A stretch of 64,000 nucleotides of DNA from positions 91,791,676 through 91,855,675 of the forward strand of contig CM050449.1 in NCBI GenBank assembly GCA_027563935.2, given 5' to 3'. A model generated the notes under the pieces. The model was not told where the DNA came from, made no database searches, and was given only the letters and a program-made list of their open reading frames with translations. Numbering within the stretch: position 1 is the first letter of the stretch; every line of letters starts with the position of its first letter. Source of the stretch: Costus lasius (lineage: Eukaryota > Streptophyta > Magnoliopsida > Zingiberales > Costaceae). Shown one piece after another: positions 20,875 through 32,960 of this stretch. The translations under genes were made by a program, and so were the position numbers.

Positions 20875-23334
20875 AGTATTTTGTTCTAGCAGATTTTGTG
20901 GTTTTAGAGATGGAGGAGGATGTTAAAATTCCTATCATATTTGGTAGACCGTTCTTAGCTACAGCAGGGACAATCATTGTTGTAAAGAATGGTAAACTCA
21001 CTCTTAATATTGGTGAAAACAAAATTGAGTTTGATTTAACTGAATCTATGAAGAAACCATCATATGCTGGATCTTGTTGTAGTATTCATGTTGTAAATGA
21101 CTTTGATTATGACCTCATACTTTGTTTGATGAACATTCTGATTCTGATCCTAGTTCTGAAACTCATGATTTATTAGACTGCACTTTGTGTGATGATCAAG
21201 AAAATCAGGAAGAAAATTTTCCAAAAGTTGAATTGAAAACTCTACCAAACAATCTTCGTTATGAATTTCTTGGACCCAATTCTACTTACCCTATTATTAT
21301 TGATGCACAGCTTGATGAAAGAGAGACAGATTTGCTTCTAAAGGAGTTGAGAATTCATAGGAAGGTAATTGGGTATTCCATTGATGATTTAAAGGGAATT
21401 AACCCCTCTTTTTGTATGCACCGGATTCTTATGGAGGAGGAACACAAACCACATGTGGATTTTCAAAAAAGGCTTAACCCCTCTATGAAAAAAGTTATAA
21501 AAAAGGAGGTTTTGAAATTACTTGATGCAGTTATTATCTATCTTATCTCTGATAATAAATGGGTAAGTCATGTTCATTATGTTCCTAAAAAAGGGGGTGT
21601 GACTGTAATGAAGAGTAAAGATGATGAATTAATTCCTGTTAGGATAGTAACTAGTTGGCGCATGTGCATTGATTATAGGAAATTGAATACAGCCGCACGG
21701 AAAGATCATTTCCCCTTACCTTTTATTGATCAAATGGTTGAAAGGCTTGCTATTCATTTTTATTTTTGTTTTTTAGATGTGTATTCTGGATTTTTATATA
21801 TTCCCATTTATCCTGATGACCAAGATAAGACCACTTTTACATGCTCATATGGTACTTTTGCTTATAGAAGAATTCCTTTTGGTTTATATAATGCACCTAC
21901 TACTTTTTAGAGGTGTATAATGGCTATATTTTCAGATTTTATTGAGGATTTTATGGATGTTTTTATGGATGACTTTTCTGTATATGGTTTTTCTTTTGAT
22001 GATTGTTTGGCTAACTTATCTCAAGTTTTGCAGAGGTATGAAGAAACTAATCTTGTTCTTAACTAGGAAAAATGTCATTTCATGGTTAGGCAGGGAATAG
22101 TTTTGGGACACTTAATTTCAGAGAGAGGGATAGAGGTTGACAAAGCCAAGATTGAAGTGATTGAGAAGTTGATGCCACCCACTACAGTCAAGGAGATCAG
22201 AAGTTTTTTGGGACATGCAAGATTCTACTAGCATTTCATCAAGGATTTTTCTAAACTCGCTAGACCACTTATTAATTTGCTTTATAAAAATGTTAAATTC
22301 TCTTTTGATGAAGGATGTTTGTCTGCCTTTCAGGATTTGAAGAAAGCTCTGATATCGATGCCCATCATGCAGCCGCCTAACTAAAGTTTGCCTTTTGAGC
22401 TTATATGCGACGCTAGTGATTATGCAGTAGGAGCAGTGCTAGGTCAGAGGAAAGAAAAGAAACCCTATGTCATCTACTATGCTAGACGAACCTTAGATGA
22501 AACACAGAGGAATTATATTATCACTGAAAAAGAAATCTTGGCCATTGTTTTTTCTTTTGATAAATTCAGGTCATATTTGATTAATTCTATGGTTATGGTA
22601 TGTACAGATCATGCAGCGATAAAGTATTTGATACAGAAAAAAGACAGTAAACCACGTCTTCTCAGATGGATTTTACTTTTGCAAGAATTTAATTTGGAAA
22701 TCAAAGATGAGAAGGGAGCAAAAAATTTTGTTGCATATCACCTTTCTAGGATAAAGATAGATGCAGATAAAGGTGACATAATTAATGATTCCTTTCCTGA
22801 TGATCAACTCTTAGTCATTGAACAGATCAAGGCTTCATGGCATGCTAATGTAGTAAATTATTTAGTTGCTAATGTTTTTCCTCTTGATTTGAGTTATCAA
22901 GGAAAGAAGAAATTCTTAGCTGAGGTAAAGCACTATTTTTGGGATGAGTCTTATGTATTTAGAAGATGTGCAGATGGAATTTTTAGGAGATGTGTACCTG
23001 AGGAAGAAATCATGGATATCCTATTTCAGTGTCATGGATCATCTTATGGAGGGCATACTAGTACTCAGAAGACTACTTTTAAGGTTTTACAATATGGATT
23101 TTATTGGCCCTCAATTTTTAAGGATGCTAGACATTTTATATTGTCTTATGATAGATGTCAAAAGATAGGAAATATTAATAAAAAGAATGAGATGCCACTA
23201 TCTACTATACTTGAGGTTAAGATATTCGATGTTTGGGAGATAGATTTCATGGGACCGTTCCCATCATCTGGAGGTAACAAATACATTCTTGTGACAGTAG
23301 ATTATATTTCTAAATGGGCAGAGGCTCTTACTTC
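20875..23334 (+). pseudogene. pol of element B: protease end, reverse transcriptase, RNase H, integrase N-terminal part
   Basis: This continues the frame left at 12535. Protease ends with ADFVVLEMEEDVKIPIIFGR (about 20889-20948). After a frameshift near 21110, reverse transcriptase runs about 21235-22380, with CIDYRKLN, the FLDVYSGF aspartate motif and the catalytic FMDD box (about 21963). RNase H runs about 22388-22780 ([33 protein letters not shown]). The integrase HHCC zinc site ([12 protein letters not shown]) and the first core aspartate ([10 protein letters not shown]) follow. In-frame stops lie at 21908 (TAG), 22064 (TAG), 22229 (TAG) and 22382 (TAA). Solo LTR D1 interrupts it at 23335. 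Confidence 0.9.
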
Positions 23335-25024
23335 TGTTGGGGTATGCCCTTAAGGCTAATGTTTGAGGCCTTGGGATTCTATGAGTATCATGTATATAAA
23401 CTCTTATGTTTATAAAGGCAATGGTTGTTATTCGGTATATTACATTGTCTGCTGCAATAAGTATACTTCCGAATAATGTCTCAATGCTGTTCAGCTAGGC
23501 TGACATGCAGTGAAGTCCTTAGTCGAGATATCTTGGTGAACATGAGACAGCCTTGATATGATTGAGACTAATATGTGTTCTAATCTTATAGGATGCTTCG
23601 AGCATGGAATAAGATGTAGACTCATGGGTACATTGGATGTACTGGACAGACCCTACTAGGATATTCAATTGCTTGTCACAATGTGAATAATCCTTGTTTG
23701 CAACAAGTGGCACATGTCCTTTGACTTGAGATCACTTGTGTTTCTAAATGATGATTGTCATTGTTTTGAGGTAGTTCAATATCATTTGAAATATAATGGT
23801 TATAGACTATCTTGGATAATGATTATGATTCAGGTTAGGGCACTAGTGATAGATATAGGATTGCTGTCTCCTTGTTGAAGGAGTGTGATGTTCTATAGGG
23901 GCCCCCTAGATGAGATGATTGAGAAAGTGTATGGCCATACCCAGGTGACTATGTTCATCTGATCTAATCATGCTCATCATATTGGAGTTACAAGCTTGAC
24001 CCGCTTGTCCAATAAGAACATCCAGTAGGCAAAGGATACATGCATGCCTTGTGAAGTTGATTCACACTTGTGCTGTGGTTTGGGTGTAGTCTTGGAAGAC
24101 TTTTTCCTTTATATCGGGAGACAGTGATGTATTGCTAGATACCCCTCACTGGTCGTGATAACGTAAGTTATCGTTACCGACATTTAAAGGAAACCCTCAG
24201 GGTCACACAATTTGGTGATATGGCTTTCTTGAGTCAGATCGTGTGGACTGAATTATTTTGATTCAGTTTAAAGGAGTTTGAACTCTGATTGTAAGTGAGA
24301 TCGGGTCTGGTCATGTTTGATTGATTAGGGCTTGAGATCGGTAAGCTTCGATCGAGAGTAGTGATGCTAGATCGGTGAGATCAAAGGCATCAAGAGATGA
24401 ACGGTTAGATCTTGAACCATTTGGTTCAGAGAGATCTAGACCATGGCTTGGGCTGGTTTGGTTTGGTCTTTGTACCAAACGCATTGAACCGTTGGATTGA
24501 ACCGGTTCACACATGTGTGAACGCATGGTTCATGATGAAAGCGTTTTTGGGCGGTTTGCATGGATTTAGGCGCATGGCTTCATGACTTTCCATAATTGGA
24601 AGTCATGTAACGCCACTTAACTTGTAAACGCCAAAACGCATTTCGGTTCTGATTTTGTGTGGCCGATCCACTCTCGTGTAGATGGGAGTTCACGCAAGTA
24701 AGCGGGAGAGCTTCATCGCCCTAGCAAAAAGATCTCATCTTCTCCACACAAGGACAACTTGGCACTTTTGCTAGCACAAGAGGTGCGCAAGAAGGAAGTC
24801 TTCATCACTTTGGTGTGTGTCTTCTTTGGAGAAGATCCCCTTCGATCTTTACTTCCAAGTCGCCATCCACTCATGGCTATGGTATGAATTACTTCTTATC
24901 TATACAAGTTATGATGTTGATCATATGGCATGCAAAAGATCCCAACAAACCCTATGCTTCCTTGCGCAATTCATGATATGCGCCTACTTAGGGTTTCGCC
25001 CCCCTCTTGAAAGGGGTTTCTTCA
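23335..25024 (+). mobile_element. Solo LTR D1 inside integrase of element B
   Basis: It is 1690 bp, begins TGTTGGGGTATGCC and ends TTCTTCA, with perfect 5-bp duplications ACTTC (23330-23334 and 25025-25029). Removing it and one duplication reconnects the integrase core segment across the site. It is about the same length as D2 and shares its whole sequence with modest divergence. It has no internal region. ORFs on it are not related to known proteins. Confidence 0.93.
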
Positions 25025-25029
25025 ACTTC

Positions 25030-25842
25030 TCCAACTAATGATTCTAGAGTAGTTGTAAAATGTTCAAGAAGATCATTTTTCCACGGTTTGGAACGCCAAG
25101 AGTTGTGATTAGTGATGGAGGCTCACACTTTATAAAACATAAATTTTCAGTCTTACTTAGGAAATATAGCATTAATCATAGAGTTGCAACACCTTATCAT
25201 CTCCAAACAAGTAGACAAGTTGAGATATCGAACAGAGAGATTAAGGGGATTTTGGAGAAAACTATGTCACGAACAAGAAATGACTGGACTTCTAAACTTG
25301 ATGATGCACTTTGGGCATATAGGACTACTTACAAAACATTGATAGGTATGTCTCCTTTTCAGTTGGTTTATAGTAAATCATGTCATCTACCTATAGAGCT
25401 CGAGCATAAGGCGTTCTAGGCAATCAAAGCATTGAATTTCGACTTGAAGAATGCGGAGGAAAAACGAAGGTTACAATTGAACGAGCTAGATGAAATTAGA
25501 CTCTCCGCTTACAAAAATGCAAGGATTTATAAAGAGAGGACAAAAAGGTGGCATGATCGACATATTCTCAGGAAGGAATTTCAACCAGGTGACCTTGTTC
25601 TTTTATTTAATTCAAGATTAAAACTTATTCCTGGTAAACTTAAGTCTTGATGGTCCGGCCCTTTTCAGGTTAGAAAAACTTATCCCTATGGAGCTGTGGA
25701 CATATGGAGTGACAAAACAGGGGAATTCAAAATTAATGGCGAGAGGTTAAAACATTATTTCATGGAGAAACAAAACGAAAAAAGAACGAAATTGCAACTC
25801 AAGGAGCCTCGATCAGATTTAAGTGCAGAAGGGTCAAGCTAG
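25030..25842 (+). pseudogene. Integrase C-terminal part of element B
   Basis: This is the second half of the integrase catalytic core, with the second aspartate in [16 protein letters not shown] (about 25084-25131) and the glutamate region [13 protein letters not shown] (about 25208). It is followed by an [20 protein letters not shown] segment typical of the Ty3/gypsy C-terminal domain. One A is missing near 25059, shifting frame just after the D1 site, and stops lie at 25417 (TAG) and 25648 (TGA). The reading ends at TAG 25840-25842. Confidence 0.88.
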
Positions 25843-26816
25843 TGACCTAAAACTTAGCGCTTCTTGGGAGGCAACCCAAGCACTCTTACTTTAGTTTGTT
25901 TTATTTTTATTTTTGCATACTAATTTTTCTTTTTCCTTTTTGAAGGTGAGTCTAAGTTAATTTTTATGAGGGAACAGTAATTTTTGAAATTTTTGCACAT
26001 ATTACGGTAGGGCCGTAATTATTTTCACGGGCCGCAATTTTGCATTACTTTCGACCAGAGAATTTTATGGCACCACCATAATTATTTTAACTATCCGTAA
26101 TTTGTAGTCGATTCTTTCTAGAGAGATCTACTGTAGGGGTGTAAAATATTTTACACCCGTGATTTTATTCATTTTTTTTTAAAAAAAATGTTTTTTACGG
26201 TGGTACCATAATTTTTATCACGCTCGTATTTTGGAGCAATTTTCTTACAGAACATATTACGGCAGGGTTGTAATTATTTTTACAGACATAATTTTATTTT
26301 TAGGATTTTCCTAGAAATTTATATGAGGGTGCTGTAATTTTGTTTATCGCCGTGATTTTGAGTGATTTTGTTACCGAGCGTTTATGACAATGCCACAATA
26401 TAAATTATGGTCGTAATTCTGTCGGCCCTACATGATTCTGCTGCCGTATTTTTTGGGTTTGCTGCCATGGTTTAGGATTTTTCACCCGTGGTATCTCTCG
26501 ATTCGGCGCTGCCTCTTCGATTTCAGTCCACCTTTGCTTCCCAAACCCTCCGGTGACTCTTTCCGACCATCTCCAACCTACATTCCGGTGATTTCAAGCT
26601 TCAATCTGGTTTTTGCAGCGTTTGTCAGCCAAGCTTCTGCCTTTTTCATTTTTCATCAATGGAGCTTTGCCAGAGCTGATTCTTGCTTCCAGAAGATTCG
26701 TAAAGGGGAGAAATACTTTCCTGAAGATGTTTGGAGGATTGATTTCAACTAGAAAGTTCAGATCTGATTTTCCAAATTTTATTTCCAGCTTTTACATTAT
26801 ACTACTTGGATCTAAA
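25843..26816 (+). other. Spacer between pol and third ORF of element B
   Basis: It is noncoding. It begins with GCTTCTTGGGAGGCAACCCAAG, then T-rich DNA, then an eight-unit hairpin array of LTR type (25990-26475), then a moderately GC-rich leader up to the ATG of ORF3 at 26817. The order array-leader-ORF mirrors the LTR, where the array precedes the promoter. Confidence 0.7.
25990..26475. repeat. Eight-unit hairpin array in the internal spacer of element B
   Basis: Units repeat about every 60 bp, beginning TATTACGGTAGGGCCGTAAT with a following ACGGGCCGCAAT and ending near CTGCTGCCGTATTTT. Several are worn. The third unit includes a perfect 22-bp palindrome at 26137-26158. The arm sequences match those of LTR B. 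Confidence 0.7.
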
Positions 26817-26917
26817 ATGGCACCAAGGAAGCAAGTGGTATCAAAAAAAAAGGAAAGGGTCCAGCTGAGTCTTCCACACCTTCACCTCTAAACCTGTATG
26901 GGATTGTATTTAGGGAT

Positions 26918-28611
26918 TGTTGGGGTATGCCCTTAAGGCTAATGTTTGAGGCCTTGGGATTCTTTCAGTATCATGTATAAACTCTTATGTTTATAAAGGC
27001 AATGGTTGTTATTCAGTTTGTTACATTGTCTGCTGCAATAAGTGTGCTTCTGAATAATGTCTCAATGCTGTTCAGCTAGGCTGACATGCAATGAAGTCCT
27101 TAGTCGAGATATCTTGGTGAACATGAGACAGCCTTGATATGATTGAGACTAATATGTGTTCTAATCTTATAGGATGCTTCGAGCATGGAATAAGATGTAG
27201 ACTCATGGGTACATTGGATGTACTAGACAGACCCTACTAGGATATTCAATTGCTTGTCACAATGTGAATAATCCTTGTTTGCAACAAGTGGCACATGTCC
27301 TCTGACTTGAGATCACTTATGTTTCTAAATGATGATTGTCATTGTTTTGAGGTAGTTCAATATCATTTGAAACATAATGGTTATAGACTATCTTGGATAA
27401 TGATCATGAGTCAGGTTAGGACACTAGTGATAGATATAGGATTGCCGTCTCCTTGTTTAAGGAGTGTGATATTCTGAAGGGGCCCCCCTAAATGAGATGA
27501 TTGAGAAAGTGTATGGCCATACCCAGGTGACTATGTTCATCTGATCTAATCATGCTCATCATATTGGAGTTACAAGCTTGACACGCTTGTCCAATAAGAA
27601 CATCCAGTGGCAAAGGAAACATGTATGCCTGGTGAAGTGGATTCACACTTGTGCTGTGGTTTGGGTGGAGTCTTGGAAGACTCTTTCCTTTATATCGGGA
27701 GACAGTGATGTGTTGCTAGATACCCCTCACTGATCGTGATAACGTAAGTTATCGTTACCGACATTTAAAGGAAACCCTCAGGGTCGCACAATTTGATGAT
27801 ATGGCTTACTTAAGTCAGATCGTGTGGACTGAATTGTTTTGGTTCAGGTTAAAGGAGTTTAGACTCTGATTGGAAGTGAGATCTGGTCTGATCATGTTTG
27901 ATTGATTAGGGCTTGAGATCGGTAAGCTTCGATCGAGAGATCTGGTGCTTGATCAAGGAGATCAAGAGCATCATGTGATGTATGGTTAGATCTTGAACCC
28001 TTTTTGGTTTAATGAGATCTAGACCATGTCTTGGTTTTGGTTTGATTTGGTTGTTGAACCAAAGTCAATTGAACCAGTTCACTTATGTGAACGCATGGTT
28101 CAAATGATAGAGCGTTTTGACAAGTTCACTAAGCGTGAACGTGTGAAGACTTAAGACTTACCATATTTGGAAGCCTTAACGCCAAAACGCCTCAAGCCAA
28201 GAAAAACGCCACGGAATGCTTCAATGTTTTTTGCTCTTGGGTTGCGCTCTCTTGAGGGTGGCTGGTCTCGACGAAGAGAAAAAAGAGGAGAAGGCATTCG
28301 GCAATCCAAGAATACATCAAATCTCCTTCACACGGTTAGGAGACTTGGATTTCCTTGCTAGCACAAGGAGAAACAAGGAGAAGCCATCTTCATCTTGTGT
28401 GCGCGCCGTTTGGAGGAGATCAACTTTGTTCTCTTGATTCCAAGTCGCCACCCACGCTATGGCTATGGTATGATCTTATTTAGATCTATACAATATGTTA
28501 AGTTGATCATATGCTCTTACTTGCGATCCTATGAAACCCTTGCATCCGCTGCAAAAGTTCTATATGCGCCACCTATAAGGGTTTTCGCTCCCCCTTGAAG
28601 GGGACTCTTCA
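26918..28611 (+). mobile_element. Solo LTR D2 inside ORF3 of element B
   Basis: It is 1694 bp, begins TGTTGGGGTATGCC and ends CTCTTCA, with perfect duplications GGGAT (26913-26917 and 28612-28616). It is closely similar to D1 throughout its first 1.1 kb and diverges more in the last 500 bp. No internal genes are present. Confidence 0.93.
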
Positions 28612-29612
28612 GGGATGAGATACAAGAAGCAAGATACAATCAGCTACTCACCAGGCGTGTTGTCAACACAAAGTTTGCTAATAAGCACACCTTAGAGATC
28701 CTAGGCCTATATGATGATATTTTTTGGATGTTTGATCAGATCATGGCCAGGAAGTTCTTCCAGATTTCACCACAGACATACCTCCCCCTAGTTCTGGAAT
28801 TCCTTAGTAGCTTGGTAGCTTGGATATGGAGCTTCATGAATATTCTGAGCATCTGGCAGATGCTCAGATTACCTTCCACCTAGCTAATGTTAAGAGGAGC
28901 CTCATGCTCCGAGACATCAGAGCCATCTTCCACTTACCTGGAGGAGGACACACACATGTACCAGTGGGGTTCATTGAACATGCATTTTGGAATCAAATCA
29001 CCTCGAAATCAAGTTTTTCACCTTCATCAGCTAGGGCGACCAGCATCTCAAACCCCTGCATACGATACGCACACCGAGTTCTAGCACACACCGTCTTCGG
29101 ACGTGGAGATAGCGATGGTATGGTCCGTCAATCTGAGCTTTATTTTCTTTGGTGCATGCTCCATGGTTATCCTGTAGATTTAGCCTTTTTCTTGATTAAG
29201 CACTTTGATAAAGTGGCACGAGCAAAAAGGGGTGCAAATTGTTATAGGTGGTTTCCTTACTCCTATTACACTCTCTTTGGGTGTGAAGCCCTATGGGATT
29301 GAGGTTGCTAAGGGGAATGCCAGAATTGATATTGAATCATGCGTGGCAATGAAAATGATTGTTAGGGAAGGGGATAGTTATTGCTTGATTCTTGGACCGG
29401 GTGCTCCTACTTTACCATTACCTAACAAGGAGAAAACTATGGTCTAGAACCAAGCAAACTGGAAGCTTTCCCTAAGTGCAACTGCCAACGCCACTCCTAC
29501 ACCTTTGGACTCAGTACCACCACCACCCACTTGGGGTGGTAGTGATGACCCTTTTGGTATGAGCATGAACTCCCCACCACACAAAGCTGTCGGATCCTCA
29601 TCGTGTAGAGCT

Positions 29613-29690
29613 GCCCCTGATCAGAGAGGATGGTCGAGTGCCCATGAGAGTGCCCCTGATCAGAGAGGATGGTCGAGTGCCCATGATCCT
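29613..29690 (+). repeat. Two 39-bp coding repeats in ORF3 of element B
   Basis: GCCCCTGATCAGAGAGGATG starts at 29613 and 29652. It encodes APDQRGWSSAHES and APDQRGWSSAHDP. The copies are almost identical, so the duplication is recent relative to the rest of the element. Confidence 0.85.
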
Positions 29691-29945
29691 GGCTTTCAGG
29701 CTCTATCTGCTGAGGTATACCGTCATAGTCGCCTCATGGAGAGAGTGCTTAAAGCCATTGAGCACATACATGAAGATATTGAGGACTTGGGGAGTTATAT
29801 GGAGGAGATGGGAAATTTTCTTTACGACAGGTTCAACGGTGAAGATAGAGATGAGGGTCAAGAAGATAATCTGAATGACCCTATGGAAGAAGCCGCTCTA
29901 GCTGAAGAAGAGAACGAGGAGACAGATTCCAACGCCGACGAGTAG

Positions 29946-31016
29946 AGCTTTGTGAGTATTCCTTTACCTATCTATGCTTTATTTATCTTTATACACTATT
30001 GATGATACATATTCTTGTAGGGAAGGATGACTCAGTCATGCTTCCTGCATCCGGTGCTCTTCGGTTTTATATTTTGTGTTCTAGATATTGATTCGATTTG
30101 GTTGTACCCTAATATTGTGATATTTGATGACGATGTTATTGAGCACCATACATAGGTGCATTCTGGTTTTTTGGATTGTATGACTTATAACTGAATGATG
30201 TGTTTTGTTCTTGGTATATGCACTGACTGCTTATGATGGTATGTGAGGTTTTTACTCTTTGTGGATCTTGATAGATATATTTCTGTGCTGATATACTCAT
30301 TTTTGTGATGATGAATGTCTATGCATGTCAATGTTTGAGAATGGAAATATACCTATTATGCTGAATTTATTTCTTCAATATATATCATCCTATTGAGATT
30401 TTTTATTGATTGATGCATGAGGTTTTGGGTAAGTATGTTGTTTAAAGAATGCAATATGAGAGTGAAGCATCTTTCTTAAATAAAATGAGCATATGAGTAT
30501 AATTTTTTTGAATTGATGTCAATTGAGTAACCTAGTTGATGTTTAATCTATTTTGCTATTTGTTGGGAAGAAAGAATCCAAGATCCAAATTCGTCACCAA
30601 AAAAAAGATATGAGTTTTAATACATCGGCTATGTGGTCGATGTGCTCTAAATTCGTCACAAAAAAAAAGGTGGTAATCGATTTAGAGAATGTCAAAGATG
30701 AAAAAGAGAGAATTTTAAGTGGAAAAAGATTTTGGAGATCCTATTCTTGTAAACAAAAGTATTATGGATTTTAAACTAAAACTTTGGTAAATTCATGAGA
30801 CTGAGTTGTGAAATTTTATTTGACTAAGTTGTGAATCTTAAGGATTAAATTCAGAGGACGATATATTTATTTAAAATTTTATGAAGCATTTGGTGAAATT
30901 TTTCATGAATGATTATATTTTAGAAATGTATTTTTCATAAAAAAGTTTATTCTCCATATTTAGCATTGTTCTCTTTATTTGCTTGAGGACAAGCAAGGTT
31001 TGAGCCTTATATATTT
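29946..31016 (+). other. 3' noncoding tail of element B
   Basis: It is AT-rich and aligned with the tail of C. It has the word AAATTCGTCAC-AAAAAAAA twice (about 30587 and 30652). The end shows CTTGAGGACAAGCAAGG, then GAGCCTTATATATTT and the LTR. A clean polypurine tract next to the LTR is not seen. Confidence 0.65.
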
Positions 31017-32960
31017 TGATGACTCAAAAATTCATAGTATATTTTATATTAATTGTTTAGTCTTTTTAAGTCATATTTATGCTCTTTTGCTTATTTTTAA
31101 GTTTAATTTATCAAATAGTTCGAGATCTATATCTTTTCTAGTTTTTGATCAATTTTAGGTAAAAGGGCCTTTATTTCGATGGATTTTGAATGATTTGAAT
31201 GCATGGACGACATCTAATCATCAAGAGGGAATTACCAGCCAATTTTCAAGAAATTCCGAGCTCAAAGTAAAATTACGGTAGTGCCGTAATTATTATTACG
31301 GCCGTGGTTTTACTGGGACCTATAGAATAAACCATGGCACCACTTTGATTTATTTTCTCTACCGTGATTTCTGAAGATTTTGCTGTAAATGTTTTTACGA
31401 CCATAATTTTATTCAGAGAGAACTTGAAACAATCATGGCACTACCGTAAAATTTATCACCGGTCGTAATTATTCCAGAAAAGTAAACAGAGCAAATCACG
31501 GTACTACCGTGATAATTATTGTGGGCCATAATTGTTCTAAGATTTTGCACAGAAAAGATTACGGTAGTACCGTAATTTATTCCACAGCCGTAATTTTAAT
31601 TTAACAGCCGACTTTGCCCGAGTCTTCCGCGAGTTACTATAGCCGGATTTTGTGAAGCTGATTTTAGGAGATTTAAGACACGATTTCAAAATCGGAAAGA
31701 AGGGAAAGAATCTATGAGAGGAGGAGAAGATTTCAAGACGAGAGGCCCCAATTTTGATCAACTATAGAAGGAGAAATTAGGGAAATCGCAACCGCCTTAG
31801 GGTTCTTCACCGAAAGACGTACAGAGCATCTTAGACGGCGAAATTTTTAGGGAAGCTATGCTTGAGGAAGGAGAAGACGAACAGAAAGTTTCAGAACGAA
31901 AGGAGTTCGATCGGAGGAGGAATCAACAAAAACGTGGGCGTGGCTACTGTTCACCGTGTTTCTTCACAAAAAATTATGGGTGGTGATTTATTTCACACCC
32001 ATGTAACAGTTACTCTATCTTTTTCTCCTTCTTTGAATTCTGATTTTTCTGAAATGACATATTATTGTAAAAGTCTTACCATGATAGCGTGAAAACCTTT
32101 TTGGGACAGGGGGGAGTAATCCTCTTAATTTCTGAAATAATTAGATAATCTCCATTTTGTCAGATGTTCTTCGATATGATAATTTTACTTAAGTGATAAT
32201 TATCTTTAATCTTTTCTAAATTTAGAATATCAGCATATTTTAGTGTTTGTAACATGTATTGAGAGGTGACTTACAACACTCAGAACCCTTAAATCATAGT
32301 TCTATAGCTTAAACTTCTTTTTCGAAATACAGGTAGTCTATTGAATTTCTTATATTATAAATTTGCATTGTTTCTTCTATTTTGTGATTCAACTCAAGTT
32401 AATTTAATTATGGATGTGCTAAGTTACATGTTTTTGTTCTGGCCAAATAATTACATATTTTAGATATAATAAGATGCACTAAGAGATGATTTTTACATAT
32501 TAGAAAACCTCATAATTAAACCTATAAAGTTAGTCTATGAGTGTGATTAAAATTTCTTGAGGGTTTACAATTTATCATAGAATTTAATGAGTTTATTTAA
32601 TTTGATAGGCTAGAGTGTTTATTAAATTAATAAAATGTCATGGTGGGCTATTGAGAGGGGATGATCTGTAATTTAGGACAAATCTATTTAACTTATTTGA
32701 ATAAATTAATAGAGAAATTTCCTTGTTTAAATATTTGAATTTAATATGGTGAAACCTTAGTTCCGAACTCTATCGAATTTTTAGATCTTGTTTGAATTCC
32801 TCAATTGTTTTAAATTTGTTTTTCTTAGCATTGATCTTATTCATTCATTTTGGTTTGTCTAACTAGTGAGTTTAGAATTTGTTGGTATTTAGTATTTAGA
32901 TCCTCGTAGAAATAATATTTATTTATTACTTCAACTAGCTATGCACTTGCGGCCATAATA
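31017..32960 (+). mobile_element. 3' LTR of element B
   Basis: It starts TGATGACTC. The first 1.1 kb, with a worn hairpin array at 31260-31605, closely matches the 5' LTR. From about 32118 it keeps the overall plan of the family (GTATTGAGAGGTGACTTAC, GAACTCTATCG, GCACTTGCGG) but differs heavily from the 5' LTR. The end near 32960 is set by the GCACTTGCGG..ATAATA match to the C and B 5' LTR ends. Confidence 0.75.

Larger units (their letters stand above)
26817..29945 (+). pseudogene. Third ORF of element B (ATHILA ORF-1 / envelope-position protein)
   Basis: This is the protein found downstream of integrase in Athila elements (the ATHILA ORF-1 family), of unknown biochemical role. It starts MAPRKQVVSKK at 26817; a nine-A run near 26850 shifts the frame. 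D2 interrupts it at 26918. It resumes with YNQLLTRRVVNTKFANKHTL (about 28636), LGLYDDIFWMFDQ and LVLEFLSS. A tandem 8-bp duplication TAGCTTGG at about 28806-28821 shifts the frame. The middle part (28820-29220) contains LRDIRAIFHLPGGG; a further shift near 29220 leads to IGGFLTPITLSLGV. A TAG lies at 29445. The acidic C-terminus carries two 13-residue repeats and ends at 29945. Confidence 0.8.
7942..32960 (+). mobile_element. Athila-like Ty3/gypsy retrotransposon B, interrupted by five insertions
   Basis: The order is LTR, primer site, gag, protease, reverse transcriptase, RNase H, integrase, spacer, third Athila ORF, noncoding tail, LTR. Insertions are a hAT MITE (10901-11456), solo LTR F1 with element C inside (12536-20874), solo LTR D1 (23335-25024) and solo LTR D2 (26918-28611). 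The frame reads continuously across the F1 site after removing F1 and one copy of its duplication, which ties the left gag to the right pol. The left flank is ATGAC at 7937-7941; no matching duplication is visible after 32960, so the right end is approximate. All coding parts are decayed. Confidence 0.85.

Noticed and set aside
20875..25842. Possible plant pararetrovirus (caulimovirid) origin of the reverse transcriptase
   Set aside because: The presence of LTRs, a tRNA-Asp primer site, integrase after RNase H and the Athila ORF3 identify a Ty3/gypsy retrotransposon; no movement-protein or coat-protein features are seen.
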